From Planctomycetota bacterium (GTDB lineage Bacteria > Planctomycetota > Planctomycetia > Planctomycetales > Planctomycetaceae), in contig JAHZKX010000076.1 in the NCBI GenBank assembly GCA_022600195.1, positions 1-64,000 on the forward strand: a stretch of 64,000 nucleotides of DNA, written 5' to 3'. The notes beneath the pieces are model-generated. The model did no database searches. It was not told where the DNA came from and worked only from the letters and a program-made list of their open reading frames with translations. Both the position numbers and the translations under genes were made by a program. Positions 1 through 7,958 of the stretch are shown here, piece after piece. Each line of letters begins with the position of its first letter. The stretch's first letter is position 1.

Positions 1-1560
1 ACCGTAAAGCTCTGACCTTCCACATCACTGTCGGCTGTCGTCGGATTCGCAGTGAATACACTACTCGCACCATTCAGGACGGTGTTTTCGTCTGTTGTAA
101 ACGCATCATCAACGGCTACCGGATCATCGTTCACACCGGTAATCGTCAGATTGACGGTTGCTGAATCGGTGCCACCCTGGGCATCAGTAATCGTATAAGT
201 AAAGCTGTCGCTGCCATTGTCGCCGTCAGTCAGATCTTCGAAAGCACCGTTCGGATCGTAGCTGAACGTTCCATTTGCATTGATTGTCAACAGAGCACCC
301 GAGGCCAATGCGAACTGACTGTCTACCGTTCCCCCTGCCACTGCGGTCACTGTAAAGCTCTGGCTTTCAGGATCACTGTCAGCTGTTGTCGGATTTGCAG
401 CAAACACATTCTCACCACTCAGGGTGGTATCTTCGTCTGTTGTAAAGGCATCATCAATCGCGATGGGATCATCGTTCACACCGGTAATCGTCAGGTTGAC
501 AGTTGCTGAATCGGTGCCACCCTGGGCATCAGTTATCGTATAAGTGAAGCTGTCGCTGCCATCAACGCCGTCAGCCAGATTTTCGAATTGACCATTCGGG
601 TCGTAGCTGAACGTTCCATTTGCATTGATTGTTAACAGGGCTCCTGAAGTCAGGGCAAACTGACTGCCAACCACCGGAGCAGCACCACCAGTAACGCCGG
701 TCACCGTAAAGCTCTGACCTTCCACATCACTGTCGGCTGTCGTCGGATTCGCAGTGAACACACTACTCGCACCATTCAGAACGGTGTCTTCATCTGTCGT
801 AAACGCATCGTTGATCGCTACCGGATCATCGTTTACACCGGTAATCGTCAGATTCACGGTTGCTGAATCGGTGCCACCCTGGGCATCAGTAATCGTATAA
901 GTGAAGCTGTCGCTGCCATTGTCGCCGTCAGCCAGATTTTCGAATTGACCATTCGGGTCGTAGCTGAACGTTCCATCATCGTTCATCGTTAACAGAGCAC
1001 CTGAAGGAAGTGTGATCTGTGAACCATGAATAACCAACTGACCATTTACTTCTGCAACACGAAGCCTTTGGCTTTCCACATCGCTGTCAGCTGTTGTAGG
1101 ATTCGCAGCCAGTACACCTCCACCGGTCAATACCGTATTTTCATCGGTTGTAAAGACATCGTCAATCGCCACAGGGTCATCATTCACACCGGTGATCGTG
1201 ATCGTCACAGTAGCGGTGTCTGTCGTTACCAGACTGCCTGTGCCATCATCGATCGTATAGGTAAAACTGTCGCTGGCATTGTCGCCGTCAGCCAGATCTT
1301 CGAAAGCACCATTGGGATCGTAACTGAAAGTACCATTCGCGTTCAGCGTCAACAAAGCCCCCGATGATAATGTGATTTGATTACCAACGCTTGCGGCCAT
1401 TCCGTTGACTTCAGTCACCGTGAAGGGATCATTTTCGACATCCGAATCCGGCGTTGTTGGGTTCGCAGCAAATACATTACTGGCACCGTTTAACACTGTG
1501 TCTTCATTGGTCGTAAATAAGTCGTCGATGGCTACAGGAGCATCGTTGAGGGCATTAACC
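1..1560 (-). repeat. Tandem approx. 350-base coding repeats of the giant surface protein
   Basis: Blocks encoding the VCBS-like units recur about every 348-357 bases. The start of the 'FTVT.V.G' segment is near positions 1, 349, 705, 1062 and 1419. The copies at about 1-60 and 705-765 are almost identical over some 50 bases, while the copies near 1062 and 1419 (closest to the N-terminus) are more divergent. Higher similarity towards the window edge suggests recent duplication or gene conversion in the C-terminal part of the array. Confidence 0.9.
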
Positions 1561-2900
1561 ATAACGTTAAACGAATTTGACAGAACGAAATTCCCAGCAA
1601 CGTCTGTTGCGCGAATCACTATGTCAGCCGAACCATTCGCATGAAGAATTGATTCTAAAATCAAATCACTAGTAGCGTCATCGAGAGTGACAATCGGACT
1701 GGTAATGCTGTCAAATTGAAAGCTGAGTGGTGTCCCGCCATTCTGATTAAAGAATGTGGTCTTTGGCCCCAGGTTCGAACTACCAAAGTCTTCGTCCTCA
1801 GTCACATTACCAAACGAATACATGGTAGTTGGTGCAGTCACATCCAGTTCAAAAGTCAGATCGTAGAACGCGCCCATATTGTTATTATCATGCTCATCCT
1901 GTCCGAAGAAGTGGAGAGTATGAGTGCCTCCTTCCAGAGACGCGCCACCATTCAAATTGGTTTCCAGCCAGCTACGTGTTAAAGTAAATGAACCACCATT
2001 CGCACCGCCTGAAAGCTGAGGAAGGATATCCACAAAGCTACTAAAGGCAGCACCATCGAGACCCACCTTAAACTGAGTGATTTGACTTTCGTCGGAGAGA
2101 GTACCCACGACTGTTAAATCATTGGTAATCCCGTCTGAATCAGAAATACCCGAATCCAACTGCAATTCAATGAAACTCGCTGGTGCATCCTGATCGCCGA
2201 TCAGTTCGAACTGAACTGTGGGAATGTTCCGATTGGCATTCATCAGGTTCAAGTCGTTGTTATCGACGTCACCGTCCATATCACCATCCAACTCTGGTCT
2301 ATAGAAGTTGGTGCTGGGATCCAATCCCATTTGCTGAACAAGAAGCTGAGTGGTGTGATGGTTATAGCCAAACAGATGCTGGTAGCTGGCGGCTAAAGCA
2401 TGCCGATATTCGTCATCATTAACGGAGCCATTGCCATCTGAGTCACCAGGCAGGAAGACGTCCACGATGAACCCGCCGATTGCGGAACTTTGTCCCTGAA
2501 CTTCGACTCGGTATTCACCGGGAGATAAAGTTGCCAATACCAGAGAGTTTGTCGAGCCAGCATGGTCATGTTCTGCCAGATTCAGCGGAATGACTGCATT
2601 CGTATTGGCGTCGAAAATTCGAATCGCTGCAGGATCAAACACGGATCCGGGAGCCGCTTTGACTTCAAATCCGAGCGTGGGAGAGCTGCCTGATCCCACG
2701 TTTAAAACCAGATCTGTCGTATCGTTAGGCTGATTGACTGAACTTTCCAGCGAAGCAAGGATATTGCTGGCCAGGAGAGTTCGATCCTCTAACCGTTCGA
2801 CATGACTTGCATATCCAATTGGACGCGAGAGCCGAAATGGCGTACGACGAGTGACTTTGCGAGTAGATTTACGGCCAAACAATCTTTTCAGGCTCTTCAT
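1..2900 (-). CDS. Giant VCBS/cadherin-like repeat surface protein, 3' part outside the window
   Basis: The frame is open from an ATG at 2900 to the window edge (about 966 codons) without a stop, so the C-terminus is missing. The N-terminus is basic and carries HVERLEDRTLLAS near residues 38-50, a form of the LEPR-XLL-type motif found near the start of very large planctomycete extracellular proteins. Next come a pre-peptidase-like beta domain (SPGEYRVEV) and two EF-hand/dockerin-like calcium loops (GDSDGNGSVNDDEY and LDGDMDGDVDNNDLN). From about residue 450 tandem VCBS/cadherin-like units of about 116-119 residues begin, each with ITGVNDDPVAIDD, FTTDEDTVL, SGALLT(I/L)NANGTFSYDPNG and GSDSFTYTITDAQGG. 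At least four full units and part of a fifth are in the window. It is probably a secreted, calcium-stabilised adhesin or surface-layer protein. The exact ligand is unknown. Confidence 0.9.
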   Translation of the reverse strand, partial: MKSLKRLFGRKSTRKVTRRTPFRLSRPIGYASHVERLEDRTLLASNILASLESSVNQPNDTTDLVLNVGSGSSPTLGFEVKAAPGSVFDPAAIRIFDANTNAVIPLNLAEHDHAGSTNSLVLATLSPGEYRVEVQGQSSAIGGFIVDVFLPGDSDGNGSVNDDEYRHALAASYQHLFGYNHHTTQLLVQQMGLDPSTNFYRPELDGDMDGDVDNNDLNLMNANRNIPTVQFELIGDQDAPASFIELQLDSGISDSDGITNDLTVVGTLSDESQITQFKVGLDGAAFSSFVDILPQLSGGANGGSFTLTRSWLETNLNGGASLEGGTHTLHFFGQDEHDNNNMGAFYDLTFELDVTAPTTMYSFGNVTEDEDFGSSNLGPKTTFFNQNGGTPLSFQFDSITSPIVTLDDATSDLILESILHANGSADIVIRATDVAGNFVLSNSFNVMVNALNDAPVAIDDLFTTNEDTVLNGASNVFAANPTTPDSDVENDPFTVTEVNGMAASVGNQITLSSGALLTLNANGTFSYDPNGAFEDLADGDNASDSFTYTIDDGTGSLVTTDTATVTITITGVNDDPVAIDDVFTTDENTVLTGGGVLAANPTTADSDVESQRLRVAEVNGQLVIHGSQITLPSGALLTMNDDGTFSYDPNGQFENLADGDNGSDSFTYTITDAQGGTDSATVNLTITGVNDDPVAINDAFTTDEDTVLNGASSVFTANPTTADSDVEGQSFTVTGVTGGAAPVVGSQFALTSGALLTINANGTFSYDPNGQFENLADGVDGSDSFTYTITDAQGGTDSATVNLTITGVNDDPIAIDDAFTTDEDTTLSGENVFAANPTTADSDPESQSFTVTAVAGGTVDSQFALASGALLTINANGTFSYDPNGAFEDLTDGDNGSDSFTYTITDAQGGTDSATVNLTITGVNDDPVAVDDAFTTDENTVLNGASSVFTANPTTADSDVEGQSFT

Positions 2901-2903
2901 AAT

Positions 2904-2949
2904 GATTTTTACTCGTAATTGATTAAGATTTTTACTCGTAATTGATTAA
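2904..2949. repeat. Perfect 23-base tandem duplication in the leader of the giant protein gene
   Basis: Bases 2904-2926 and 2927-2949 are identical and directly adjacent. The duplication ends three bases before the ATG at 2900, so it lies in the ribosome-binding region of the repeat-protein gene. Read on the minus strand each copy carries ACGAG, the only SD-like purine run near the start, so the duplication doubles the putative ribosome-binding site. Confidence 0.85.
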
Positions 2950-3666
2950 ATAGTGGTCAATTTATTTATTACTGGCATCAACAGCTAGATTTTAGTGTCA
3001 GAATAGTCACTTACTTTGACGATTAAGCGAATTAAACCTAACAGTAAGCCTCGCGTAGGCTCAAAAGGATATTCTTCTATGCGTACGCGATTTTGGCTAA
3101 AGAATGCAGATATTAATGCAGTTTGTAAAATATCTTTGCCCACGCAGTAACCAATTGCAATCAATAATAAAGGCAATTTACGCTGTTTGGGACATCCCGT
3201 TCAGGTTATAGGAGCATCATAGAGATCATCACAAAAGTGACAGTCTTGTTCAGTAAGCGGGATGAGCGGTAATGATGCTTTAACTCAACACATTTGTTTA
3301 ACTTAGGAAACATTTTTGTAAAATTTAATGTACAATTTCCATAACAAATGAAACTTGATTATTGGTGTGTGGTTGATGAACGAGATCGTATTTCAATCAC
3401 GTCAACATCGACCCACATGTAAAAATAGAGACCATTCACAGATTGGAACAATAGTGGTTGAGATTAACGTTTAAACTGCGAAATCCGAGTGAAGTAATCA
3501 CTTTACGAATAATTAGCATATGTCTCCCAATTCTACCCAGCCGAAAAAGAGAGATAGAAGACCCTTCCACCACCTTCAGATTTTGTCTGTTGAAAGCCTT
3601 TTTCAGCGATATGTGAACATAAGATTCGCAGTTTAATAGCAATGTTATCGCACGAGTTGGAATCAA
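2950..3666. other. Intergenic region between divergent surface-protein and porin genes
   Basis: No convincing gene. Two short minus-strand frames (near 2985-3176 and 3436-3666) lack good start sites and recognisable domains. Inverted octamers are present: AGCATCAT near 3212 with ATGATGCT near 3272, and CATTTGTT at 3291 with AACAAATG at 3343. The second pair flanks a very AT-rich stretch (about 3299-3342) that would suit a promoter or regulator site for the divergent genes. No specific regulator can be named. Confidence 0.4.
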
Positions 3667-5100
3667 ATGCGGATAAAAATAATCTCACGATGTATTGTGG
3701 TTGGCCTGATCATGAGTATTCCCGGCCTCCTTTTCGCGCAGACAGACCGGCTGGGAAATTCAGACTTCGAGAATTCCTTTCTGGCTGAAGATCAAAGTCT
3801 TTACCAACCAGTCTCTTTGAATGTGTCGGACTCATCTGACTACGATACAGTGAATAATGATGCCGATCATTGCATTGATTCGATTTGCTTACCTGAATCG
3901 CAGTGCAATAATTTTCTTGAACAGTTTCTGATGCAAAATTCGCCTGTTTACCCCTCCATGAATTCTGAACGAGTCAGAGTGGGTGGCTGGATCGACCAGG
4001 GTTTTACCGGGAATTTTCAAAAGCCTTCCAATAATTTCAATCTGCCGGTCACATTTAATGATCGATCTAATGAATATCAGATGAATCAGCTTTATCTGTT
4101 CATGGAACGTCCTGTCGATTTTGGTGGGGATGAACTGGACTGGGGATTCCGTGCAGATCTGCTGTATGGTACTGATTATTTCTTTACTACCGCGACTGGA
4201 CTGGAAACACACACAAATGGTTCAGCTCGCTGGAATAGCTCGAATGGACCGAGAAGAAATGGGGCCAATACCTATGCCATGTATGGCCTGGCAATGCCTC
4301 AGCTCTATGCCGAGTTTTATGTTCCCTGGCTGGCTGGAGTCAGTATAAAAGCAGGACATTTTTACACTCCCATCGGCTATGAAAAAGTCACAGCTCCGGA
4401 CAATTTCTTCTACTCACACTCTTATACGATGCAATACGCAGAACCATTTACCCACACAGGTTTTCTCACAACATTTCAAGTCAATGACCAGGTGCAATTA
4501 CTTGCGGGTCTTACACGCGGTTGGGATACATGGGAAAATACGAATCATGATCTGAGTTTACTCGCGGGAATCGGATGGACCAGCAGTGATCAGGCTACGA
4601 CAGCTAATTTTGTAATGACCACGGGAGATGAGGATACTCTCACAAATCCAAGCACCAACCGTACGTTGATCAGTTTAGTGTTATCACATCAAATCAACGA
4701 CTGTTTGACATATGTTTTCCAGAGTGATTTTGGCATTCAGGATAACGGGCAGATTAATAATCAATTTCAAGTCGTTCCTGCCAAATGGTACTCAGTCAAT
4801 CAGTACCTGTACTATGATGTGTCGGAAACGTTTGCCTGGGGCGCCCGCTTTGAATGGTTCCGGGATCAAGATTTTTCACGAGTCACGCAGTTAATACCCG
4901 CGTTTGCTACAGGCGGGAATTATTATGAACTCACAGTGGGAGCCAATTGGCGTCCGCACCCGAATGTCACAGTTCGACCAGAACTCCGCTTTGACTGGTC
5001 TGATACGACTTCTCCCTTCTTCAACATCCAGGGGCCATATCGAAATGGCCAGGCAGATTATCAGGTGTTGCTGGGTGGCGATGTGATTATTCGGTTCTAA
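3667..5100 (+). CDS. Outer-membrane beta-barrel porin, BBP2/OmpL-like
   Basis: This 477-residue protein starts with a signal peptide (basic MRIKIISR, hydrophobic core, cleavage after about LLFAQ). The mature part is rich in aromatic residues and alternating strands (GGWIDQGFTGNF, WGFRADLLYG, AEFYVPWLAGVSIKAGHFYTPIGYE), typical of the putative beta-barrel porin-2 family (PF07642 type), which planctomycetes encode in many copies. It ends in VIIRF with a C-terminal phenylalanine, the usual outer-membrane insertion signal. It should form a diffusion channel in the outer membrane. The gene stands alone, divergent from the giant surface protein and convergent with the CDF transporter. Substrate cannot be read from sequence. 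Confidence 0.8.
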   Translation: MRIKIISRCIVVGLIMSIPGLLFAQTDRLGNSDFENSFLAEDQSLYQPVSLNVSDSSDYDTVNNDADHCIDSICLPESQCNNFLEQFLMQNSPVYPSMNSERVRVGGWIDQGFTGNFQKPSNNFNLPVTFNDRSNEYQMNQLYLFMERPVDFGGDELDWGFRADLLYGTDYFFTTATGLETHTNGSARWNSSNGPRRNGANTYAMYGLAMPQLYAEFYVPWLAGVSIKAGHFYTPIGYEKVTAPDNFFYSHSYTMQYAEPFTHTGFLTTFQVNDQVQLLAGLTRGWDTWENTNHDLSLLAGIGWTSSDQATTANFVMTTGDEDTLTNPSTNRTLISLVLSHQINDCLTYVFQSDFGIQDNGQINNQFQVVPAKWYSVNQYLYYDVSETFAWGARFEWFRDQDFSRVTQLIPAFATGGNYYELTVGANWRPHPNVTVRPELRFDWSDTTSPFFNIQGPYRNGQADYQVLLGGDVIIRF

Positions 5101-5132
5101 AAAACCAGCTTTTAGACATCCTTGATTGCCCG

Positions 5133-6158
5133 CTAGTGATCAGCCTCATAATAGGGCTCCACGTGCACGACCACTTCTCTGACGGTTGGCCAGTCGAGTT
5201 GAATCCTTTGGCGCACCTGTTGTGCAATTACGTGGGCATGATCGACGGTCTCCTCAGGATTGACTTCAATATCGATATTCACATGGGCATCCGGGCCAGC
5301 AGTCTGAATTCGAACCTTTTCCACATCCAGAACCCCCTCTACTTTCAAGGCCGAAGATTTGACTTGGTCAAAATAATTTTGATTTGGAATCTTATCTGTC
5401 AGTTCATTTAAATTTTCCCTCGCGGCGACCCACCCCAGATAGATCATAATTACAGCAAGAATCATTGCTGTAATATGATCAATCAAGTGACCATATCCGG
5501 GAATTTGACTGGCGATAATCAAACCAAAGGCTGCGACAAAACTTGTGATCGCATCGACTCGATAGTGATACGCTTCAGCGATCATAGCAGAACTATTTTC
5601 CTGACGTGCCATTTTCAATACAATACGACAGGTCAGCTCCAGTAGAATAGCAGCTGTTAATGGGATGGTCCAACTGACCCAGCCTATGACTTCAGACTGA
5701 GGGTGACTGATGGCGGCAAATAACTGATATGCAAAGGTGCCCGTACCCACAACCAGAATCAGCAGCCCCAATTGAAATCCTGCCAATGGCTCATAACGCC
5801 CGTGGCCGAAAGGGTGATCTTCGTCAGGTGGTTGTTCCGCTAAACGGATCGCAAATAATATGGCCAGTGATGTTAATACATCCGCGCTACTTGCCAGTGC
5901 ATCAACAAGCAGAACAGAATGTCCCAGATACCATAAACCGATCAATTCGATAACGATTACAAAACAACGAACCGAAATCCCAAGCCAGGAAACTTTGATC
6001 AGCCTGGATGTTCTTCTGTGGCGGATACGCGAAACATCATCCGATAACGCCAGAGGTTTCGGAAACATGTCTAACAAAGGAACTTCGGGCAAAGGAACTT
6101 CGGGCAAAGGAACTTCAGGCGGCAAATTTGAATGATCTGTTGATTCGGAAGCAGCCAT
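5133..6158 (-). CDS. Cation diffusion facilitator (CDF) family metal exporter
   Basis: The start is placed at the ATG at 6158 (341 residues). A longer frame from a GTG at 6227 adds 23 residues that do not resemble the family. After a Pro-rich N-terminus, membrane helices carry the CDF signature VDALASSADVLTS with the helix-2 metal-site Asp near residue 93, the cytoplasmic-loop motif DHPFGHGRYE, and the helix-5 motif HYRVD with His and Asp near 198 and 202. A C-terminal ZT-dimerisation domain follows (KVEGVLDVEKVRIQTAGPDAHVNIDIEV). Members exchange Zn2+, Fe2+, Mn2+ or Co2+ for protons at the inner membrane. The second helix-2 ligand seen in FieF is alanine here, so metal preference is open. 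No metal regulator lies beside it. Confidence 0.88.
   Translation of the reverse strand: MAASESTDHSNLPPEVPLPEVPLPEVPLLDMFPKPLALSDDVSRIRHRRTSRLIKVSWLGISVRCFVIVIELIGLWYLGHSVLLVDALASSADVLTSLAILFAIRLAEQPPDEDHPFGHGRYEPLAGFQLGLLILVVGTGTFAYQLFAAISHPQSEVIGWVSWTIPLTAAILLELTCRIVLKMARQENSSAMIAEAYHYRVDAITSFVAAFGLIIASQIPGYGHLIDHITAMILAVIMIYLGWVAARENLNELTDKIPNQNYFDQVKSSALKVEGVLDVEKVRIQTAGPDAHVNIDIEVNPEETVDHAHVIAQQVRQRIQLDWPTVREVVVHVEPYYEADH
6076..6120 (-). repeat. Three 15-base tandem repeats encoding PEVPL units in the CDF N-terminus
   Basis: Three consecutive 15-base units (6076-6090, 6091-6105, 6106-6120; one mismatch in the third) encode PEVPL three times just before the membrane domain. In-frame slippage would lengthen or shorten the Pro-rich cytoplasmic tail without breaking the gene. 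Confidence 0.9.
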
Positions 6159-6353
6159 GAGAACGACATCACAGTAAATTGAATAAGATAGAAGGAATGC
6201 CTGAAATGCCCTACAAGATAATTTCACCAGTCATTTTGGTTAAGAATTATCTTGATTTGATTGTGGGTATTTAACAAGTGAGAAACCAACTGAACGAAAG
6301 AAACTTTTCGGTTTCATGAATTTCATCAAACTTGAAAACACTCTGTCCCTTCT

Positions 6354-7517
6354 TCAATCGGGTAGGATTAGAATATCGGGCAAAGCGATTTGATGTTCTT
6401 TGACCTTAATTTTCGCTGCTGGCCATTGTCCCATGGGCGTGATCAAAATTGTCTGATCCTGTTCTATCAGAATCGTATCACCTGTCATTGCCGGCCCTAC
6501 TGAAGGATGCCAGCACGCAGCCATACCCGGCGAGAATTTGAATTCACTATTCATCAATATTGAGGTTTCCTCGGGAAGGTACCCCATGATGTCTGCCTGA
6601 TCGGCGTGCTGCCATTCATCAGCACAATGGTATTTTTCATAGATTCTTTTGACACGATTCCAAGTATCGAACAATGCCCAGTCAGGTTGGGAAAAATACA
6701 TGCCTGTCGCCTGCATTAACAATGCCAGATGATGTGACTTTATAAAACTTGATGGTGGCTTTCCCAGTGAAACAGTTCGTGTTGCTGATGCATGGAGTCC
6801 ATTTTGTGACCCCACAGCAGATATCACACAATAGCGTTCCAGACGATCTTCACCATAGCTCCAGTGACGGTAACGAATACTTTGACCGTCAACCATGACC
6901 TGCAGTCGTTTGGGAAGAACTCCATGCTTCAACAGTCGATGTGACAGGCTCCCTGCTATTTCCTGCTCTGTCAGACCATGTTCTACTCGTCTGGCAGTGG
7001 CTTCCACTGCGTGCGCTACATGCTTTCCCAGATCCCGCATACGCACGCTTTCTAAATCGCTAAACGGGAATCGCATCGACTTTAATTCTTCAGAAACGTT
7101 TCGTGTCTGTTCTATGCCGCTATCACTGGCCACTTTTCTGCCCTTGCAGAGATCTGTGACCAATTGCGATAAAGGCTCGTACCACGGTCGGGTTTTTATC
7201 TGGAATCCAAGTCCGGGAAGCGCCCGGTCAAAGATTTGATTCGCATCTACATTACTACAGGCTATCAGTCTGGCGTCTTGTGTGATAAAGACTGCAGCGC
7301 AACTGTCTCCTGATCCAGCACGCGTCAAATCGGCACCGGTTGTGAACCAAGCGATATTTTCAGGTGACTGCAGAAGCAATGCATCGAGTTGATTTTGTTC
7401 CAGAAAATCAACTACTTGCTGTTGCTTCTGATCTACGTCAGTTGTTCGTCGTGGGTCTGTGGTAGGAATTTCTCCTGATGAGATAGGTGCCTGCGCATTC
7501 ACTGCCACGATTGTCAT
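6354..7517 (-). CDS. M24 (creatinase/prolidase-fold) protein, probable pseudoenzyme
   Basis: The 387-residue product has the two-domain layout of M24B peptidases: a creatinase N-terminal domain (DALLLQSPENIAWFTTGAD, about 45-65) and a pita-bread C-domain. The C-domain landmarks align (HASATRTVSLG near 242-252, SPGMAACWHPSVG near 329-341, ILIEQD near 349-354), but four of the five dinuclear-metal ligands are gone. The Asp of the 'lvDvG' strand is Ser/Ala, the Asp of 'sDxTRT' is Ser244, no 'GHGIG' histidine is seen, and the Glu of 'xxEPG' is His337. Only the last Glu (352) remains. A metal-dependent aminopeptidase activity is therefore unlikely. Start ATG has a good SD (GGGAG, 6 bases upstream). 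It stands alone between the CDF gene and the TIGR03545 pair. Confidence 0.75.
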   Translation of the reverse strand: MTIVAVNAQAPISSGEIPTTDPRRTTDVDQKQQQVVDFLEQNQLDALLLQSPENIAWFTTGADLTRAGSGDSCAAVFITQDARLIACSNVDANQIFDRALPGLGFQIKTRPWYEPLSQLVTDLCKGRKVASDSGIEQTRNVSEELKSMRFPFSDLESVRMRDLGKHVAHAVEATARRVEHGLTEQEIAGSLSHRLLKHGVLPKRLQVMVDGQSIRYRHWSYGEDRLERYCVISAVGSQNGLHASATRTVSLGKPPSSFIKSHHLALLMQATGMYFSQPDWALFDTWNRVKRIYEKYHCADEWQHADQADIMGYLPEETSILMNSEFKFSPGMAACWHPSVGPAMTGDTILIEQDQTILITPMGQWPAAKIKVKEHQIALPDILILPD

Positions 7518-7958
7518 ATAGGACTCCCGACTTGAATAATTACATATGACATTTCAGACACACGTAATAAACCACTCAAAATCCGAGTGTTTGAACGTTG
7601 AACTCAATACCGAGTTTTGTATCGAAAATTGTTTAAGTCAAGTGTTTCTCGATGATCTCAATCAAGAAAGCCAAGTTTCTTCTCGATTGACTCTACGACC
7701 TCAATTTTCCGACTTTGAAAAGCTGAAATGATTGAATAATAATGATGTGATTCTGAACGATTACGATCAGTGGACAGGAGGGTAGCAGCCAGAAAAGGCA
7801 AAATAAAGGCAAATAAAAGCTTCCTGCATTGCACTCCGTTCCCTGTCTATAAATGATATCACAAATCGAGAGAAATCAAGAGGAATTTAAGCAATTCAGA
7901 AGAATCAGTGCCTTTAGATCGCTAAATGAAGAAGGTATCACACCAGTAGGCGATTCTG
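7518..7958. other. Intergenic region without a recognised gene
   Basis: It separates two minus-strand genes. A short plus-strand frame at 7546-7731 has no SD and no domain and is taken as chance. I see no terminator or conserved RNA motif. It presumably carries the promoter of the M24-like gene. Confidence 0.4.

Noticed and set aside
1-1560. CRISPR-like periodicity
   Set aside because: Period is about 350 bases and the repeats encode protein units; no short repeat-spacer structure.
2985-3176. 63-residue minus-strand frame between the giant protein and the porin
   Set aside because: Start would be TTG without SD and the peptide matches no family I recognise; a degraded mobile-element remnant is possible but cannot be supported.
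3436-3666. 76-residue minus-strand frame abutting the porin start
   Set aside because: Lies in the porin promoter region, no SD and no domain.
7546-7731. 61-residue plus-strand frame
   Set aside because: No SD, composition unlike neighbouring proteins, no domain.
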